8,140 nt of DNA from Bacteriovoracaceae bacterium (GTDB taxonomy: Bacteria; Bdellovibrionota; Bacteriovoracia; Bacteriovoracales; Bacteriovoracaceae), in contig JAKLJM010000087.1 in assembly GCA_023151145.1 (NCBI GenBank), positions 1-8,140 on the forward strand. Direction: 5' to 3'. Under the pieces are notes generated by a model. That model made no database searches. It saw only the letters and a list, made by a program, of their open reading frames with translations, and was not told the origin of the DNA. Positions 6,428 to 8,140 of this stretch are shown piece after piece; within the stretch, counting starts at the first letter, position 1, and the number at the start of each line of letters is the position of its first letter. Position numbers and translations under genes: made by a program.

Positions 6428-8140
6428 GTGCGCCATTTAATAATATTGTTTGGCCTTTTGTTGCTGAGTTTTGGTTGTTCAAAAACTCAAACAACGCCGA
6501 CATCATTAAAAGTTTTTATAGGTGGATTGCAAGGCATGCCGACTGGAATTGGTGACGGTGGTGCGATTTTATATGGCCGGGCCAAAGATGGTAAATTATT
6601 TGGCCGAATGATTAAAGGCAATGATGAATTAGTTGAAATCCCTAATGGCGAATGGATGTTTTATGCTTTCTTTTGGGATACTTCTTCAACTCCTTTAGAT
6701 GGAAAAGTCTTTTGTGCAAAAAGCCCGGCCGTATTATCGGGAACAGATGTCACTGTAAGTTTGAATGCAACGAACGCTAATTGTTCAGATCCAGAGTTAT
6801 CTAATAACCGCGTTTATCAAGTTGGATCTCCGCTTGCCAATCGTTTTGCTGATTTCTATTTAGAGGATTGTGATAATTTAGTTCCTGGCTCCTATACTTG
6901 TGGACTACATAATCAAGGGAATGCTCTTAGCTATCGTTATGTCTTTTCTGAATTTAAAAAATCCCCTGATACTCCTTTTCTTTTTTCACCTAATAAAATT
7001 TTATCTGCTTGTCAGGTTGTCGGTGAAGGTCAATCGGCCAATGTTCGCGCTCCGCTAAATTTTCCAGCAGGAAATGGCGTGGTTCCTTTTGTCGTTCAAG
7101 TTGAAATGTTTTATGGATCCACAGATTGTAATGTGAATGATCCAAAAGGATTTGCGACTCATACTTTTCAAATGGGACTCGGGCAAAATTCTATAGGCTC
7201 ACAACATCTCACTTCCACCAACTCTTGTGTCCAAGGGGCATCAGGCTACTATAATGTTGGAAATACCAGTGAGATAGAAAAAAAATGTGAAGACGATCTT
7301 GGGATGGTGAACGCGGGAACTTGTACGCTAACGAGTTTTCCTGAAACCATTAAACGATTTATGATTGCAGGCAACTGTGGCACAGCTCCAACTGCCGCCA
7401 CACCCGCGATCAAACAAATGGTCATGACTTCTAAAGATTATTTATGTCAAAAATATATAAATTCTTCAACTTTGATTGGGGCCAATCCATTTGCGGCCGG
7501 AGATGGCTCTCGTTATCGTCAATATAAGATTTGTACGGAGTGGCAATTAAATCAGATTGGTGAAGTTACAGCTGATTTAGCTTTTTCGAATAAGTGGTAC
7601 AAACTTTTAAATGATCTCGATATGAATAAGGCCGATTTTGGTCCCTATTCGAAGCCAAGTTGCGTCGGTGCCGCTGGTTCATTAGTTAAGCCTCACCATA
7701 ATTTAAATCCACTTGATAAAGTCGCTCATGGCTCTTGTGATGTTGAAAAGACATCGGAGAATAATGGTTTTCAAGGTGTCTTTAACGGTAATGGGAAAAC
7801 TATTCGCAATGCTCGAATTTCAGCAGAGAGTATTTCTCAACTAGGTTTCACTCGTAAAATGTATGGTGGATCTCGCATTCAAAATATAAATTTTGAAGGT
7901 CTAGAGGTTCGAGGACGAGATTATATTGGTGGAGTCGCAGGATTTGTTGAGGCGGGGAATGCTTCAATCAGAAATATCGTTTTAAAAGATCTCGATATCG
8001 AAGGTCGTGGCTCGAATACTGAAGGACAATATGTTGGTGCGGTTACCGGACATTTAGATGCTGGAGCACCTAAAAGCTCACTTCTTAAAGTTCGTGCTGA
8101 AGGAGTCGATCTTCGTGGGACTAATTTTGTAGGTGGTCTA
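6428..8140 (+). CDS. Partial lipoprotein with GLUG-type repeats (571 codons, open at right edge)
   Basis: The frame is open from the GTG at 6428 to the window edge without a stop. Residues 1-16 (RH then a hydrophobic run LIILFGLLLL) form a signal peptide ending SFG-Cys17, a lipobox-like site, so the mature protein should be lipid-anchored in the envelope, probably facing out. The -3 position is Ser rather than the usual Leu, a slight oddity. After a Thr/Ser-rich linker comes a domain of about 80 residues with beta-rich character. Fourteen further Cys residues fall between 96 and 437 and none after, suggesting disulfides in an extracytoplasmic protein. From about 390 on the pattern is typical of GLUG proteins: Y-I-C-T-E-W-QL, WYKLLNDLDMN, FQGVFNGNGKTI (448-459), then repeats at 499, 535 and 567. 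GLUG proteins are often large surface or adhesin-like proteins; the function here is not known. It follows the operon terminator, and no clear promoter was found in 6343-6417. Confidence 0.85.
   Translation, partial: MRHLIILFGLLLLSFGCSKTQTTPTSLKVFIGGLQGMPTGIGDGGAILYGRAKDGKLFGRMIKGNDELVEIPNGEWMFYAFFWDTSSTPLDGKVFCAKSPAVLSGTDVTVSLNATNANCSDPELSNNRVYQVGSPLANRFADFYLEDCDNLVPGSYTCGLHNQGNALSYRYVFSEFKKSPDTPFLFSPNKILSACQVVGEGQSANVRAPLNFPAGNGVVPFVVQVEMFYGSTDCNVNDPKGFATHTFQMGLGQNSIGSQHLTSTNSCVQGASGYYNVGNTSEIEKKCEDDLGMVNAGTCTLTSFPETIKRFMIAGNCGTAPTAATPAIKQMVMTSKDYLCQKYINSSTLIGANPFAAGDGSRYRQYKICTEWQLNQIGEVTADLAFSNKWYKLLNDLDMNKADFGPYSKPSCVGAAGSLVKPHHNLNPLDKVAHGSCDVEKTSENNGFQGVFNGNGKTIRNARISAESISQLGFTRKMYGGSRIQNINFEGLEVRGRDYIGGVAGFVEAGNASIRNIVLKDLDIEGRGSNTEGQYVGAVTGHLDAGAPKSSLLKVRAEGVDLRGTNFVGGL
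7922..8140 (+). repeat. GLUG-type protein repeats encoded in the lipoprotein gene
   Basis: Three units begin with related cores: YIGGVAG (residues 499-505), YVGAVTG (535-541) and FVGGL (567-571, cut by the edge). They are 36 and 32 residues apart, with beta-strand-like segments such as IRNIVLKDLDIEGRG between. This agrees with the GLUG motif and a beta-helix-like fold. The DNA of the units is diverged, so this is a protein-level repeat and not a DNA tandem repeat. Confidence 0.7.

Noticed and set aside
1..8140. CRISPR arrays, tRNA or rRNA genes, insertion sequences
   Set aside because: No direct-repeat array, no cloverleaf or conserved rRNA stretch, no transposase and no terminal inverted repeats were seen. 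The frequent GGCC words come mostly from Ala/Gly codon choices.

Overview
The window is low in G+C (about one third by eye) and encodes a Gram-negative style set of genes: tightly packed lipid-metabolism enzymes followed by a Cys-rich lipoprotein with GLUG-type repeats. The composition and this type of lipoprotein make me think of the predatory Bdellovibrionota, perhaps a Bacteriovorax-like lineage. That is a guess from impression; no marker gene here proves it.

Layout. At the left edge (1-214, minus strand) is the 5' end of a divergent gene that runs out of the window. Positions 215-417 are a divergent intergenic region with one candidate promoter and a perfect 15-base palindrome over its -10. 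Then come five co-directional plus-strand genes with gaps of about 19, 30, 20 and 50 bases: a diacylglycerol/sphingoid-type lipid kinase (418-1380), an extended short-chain dehydrogenase resembling the reductase domain of fatty acyl and thioester reductases (1400-2422), a 679-residue two-domain protein whose C-terminal half is like cyanobacterial acyl-ACP reductase (2453-4492), a DUF3419/BtaA-like aminocarboxypropyl transferase (4513-5604), and an NfsB-type FMN nitroreductase (5655-6305). A hairpin at 6315-6342 probably ends this transcript. From 6428 to the right edge runs an unfinished lipoprotein gene whose C-terminal part has begun a series of GLUG-type repeats.

How the genes may work together. 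Three or four of the five operon genes point to one theme: acyl chains and diacylglycerol. The acyl-ACP reductase-like protein would make a fatty aldehyde and the dehydrogenase could act on it or a derivative. The kinase and the BtaA-like enzyme belong to families that both act on diacylglycerol-type lipids. No alkane-forming deformylating oxygenase and no BtaB methyltransferase are present, so neither the cyanobacterial alkane pathway nor the complete betaine-lipid pathway fits. The most interesting idea is an uncharacterised route to an aldehyde-derived or amino-acid-headed membrane lipid. This is inference from gene content only.
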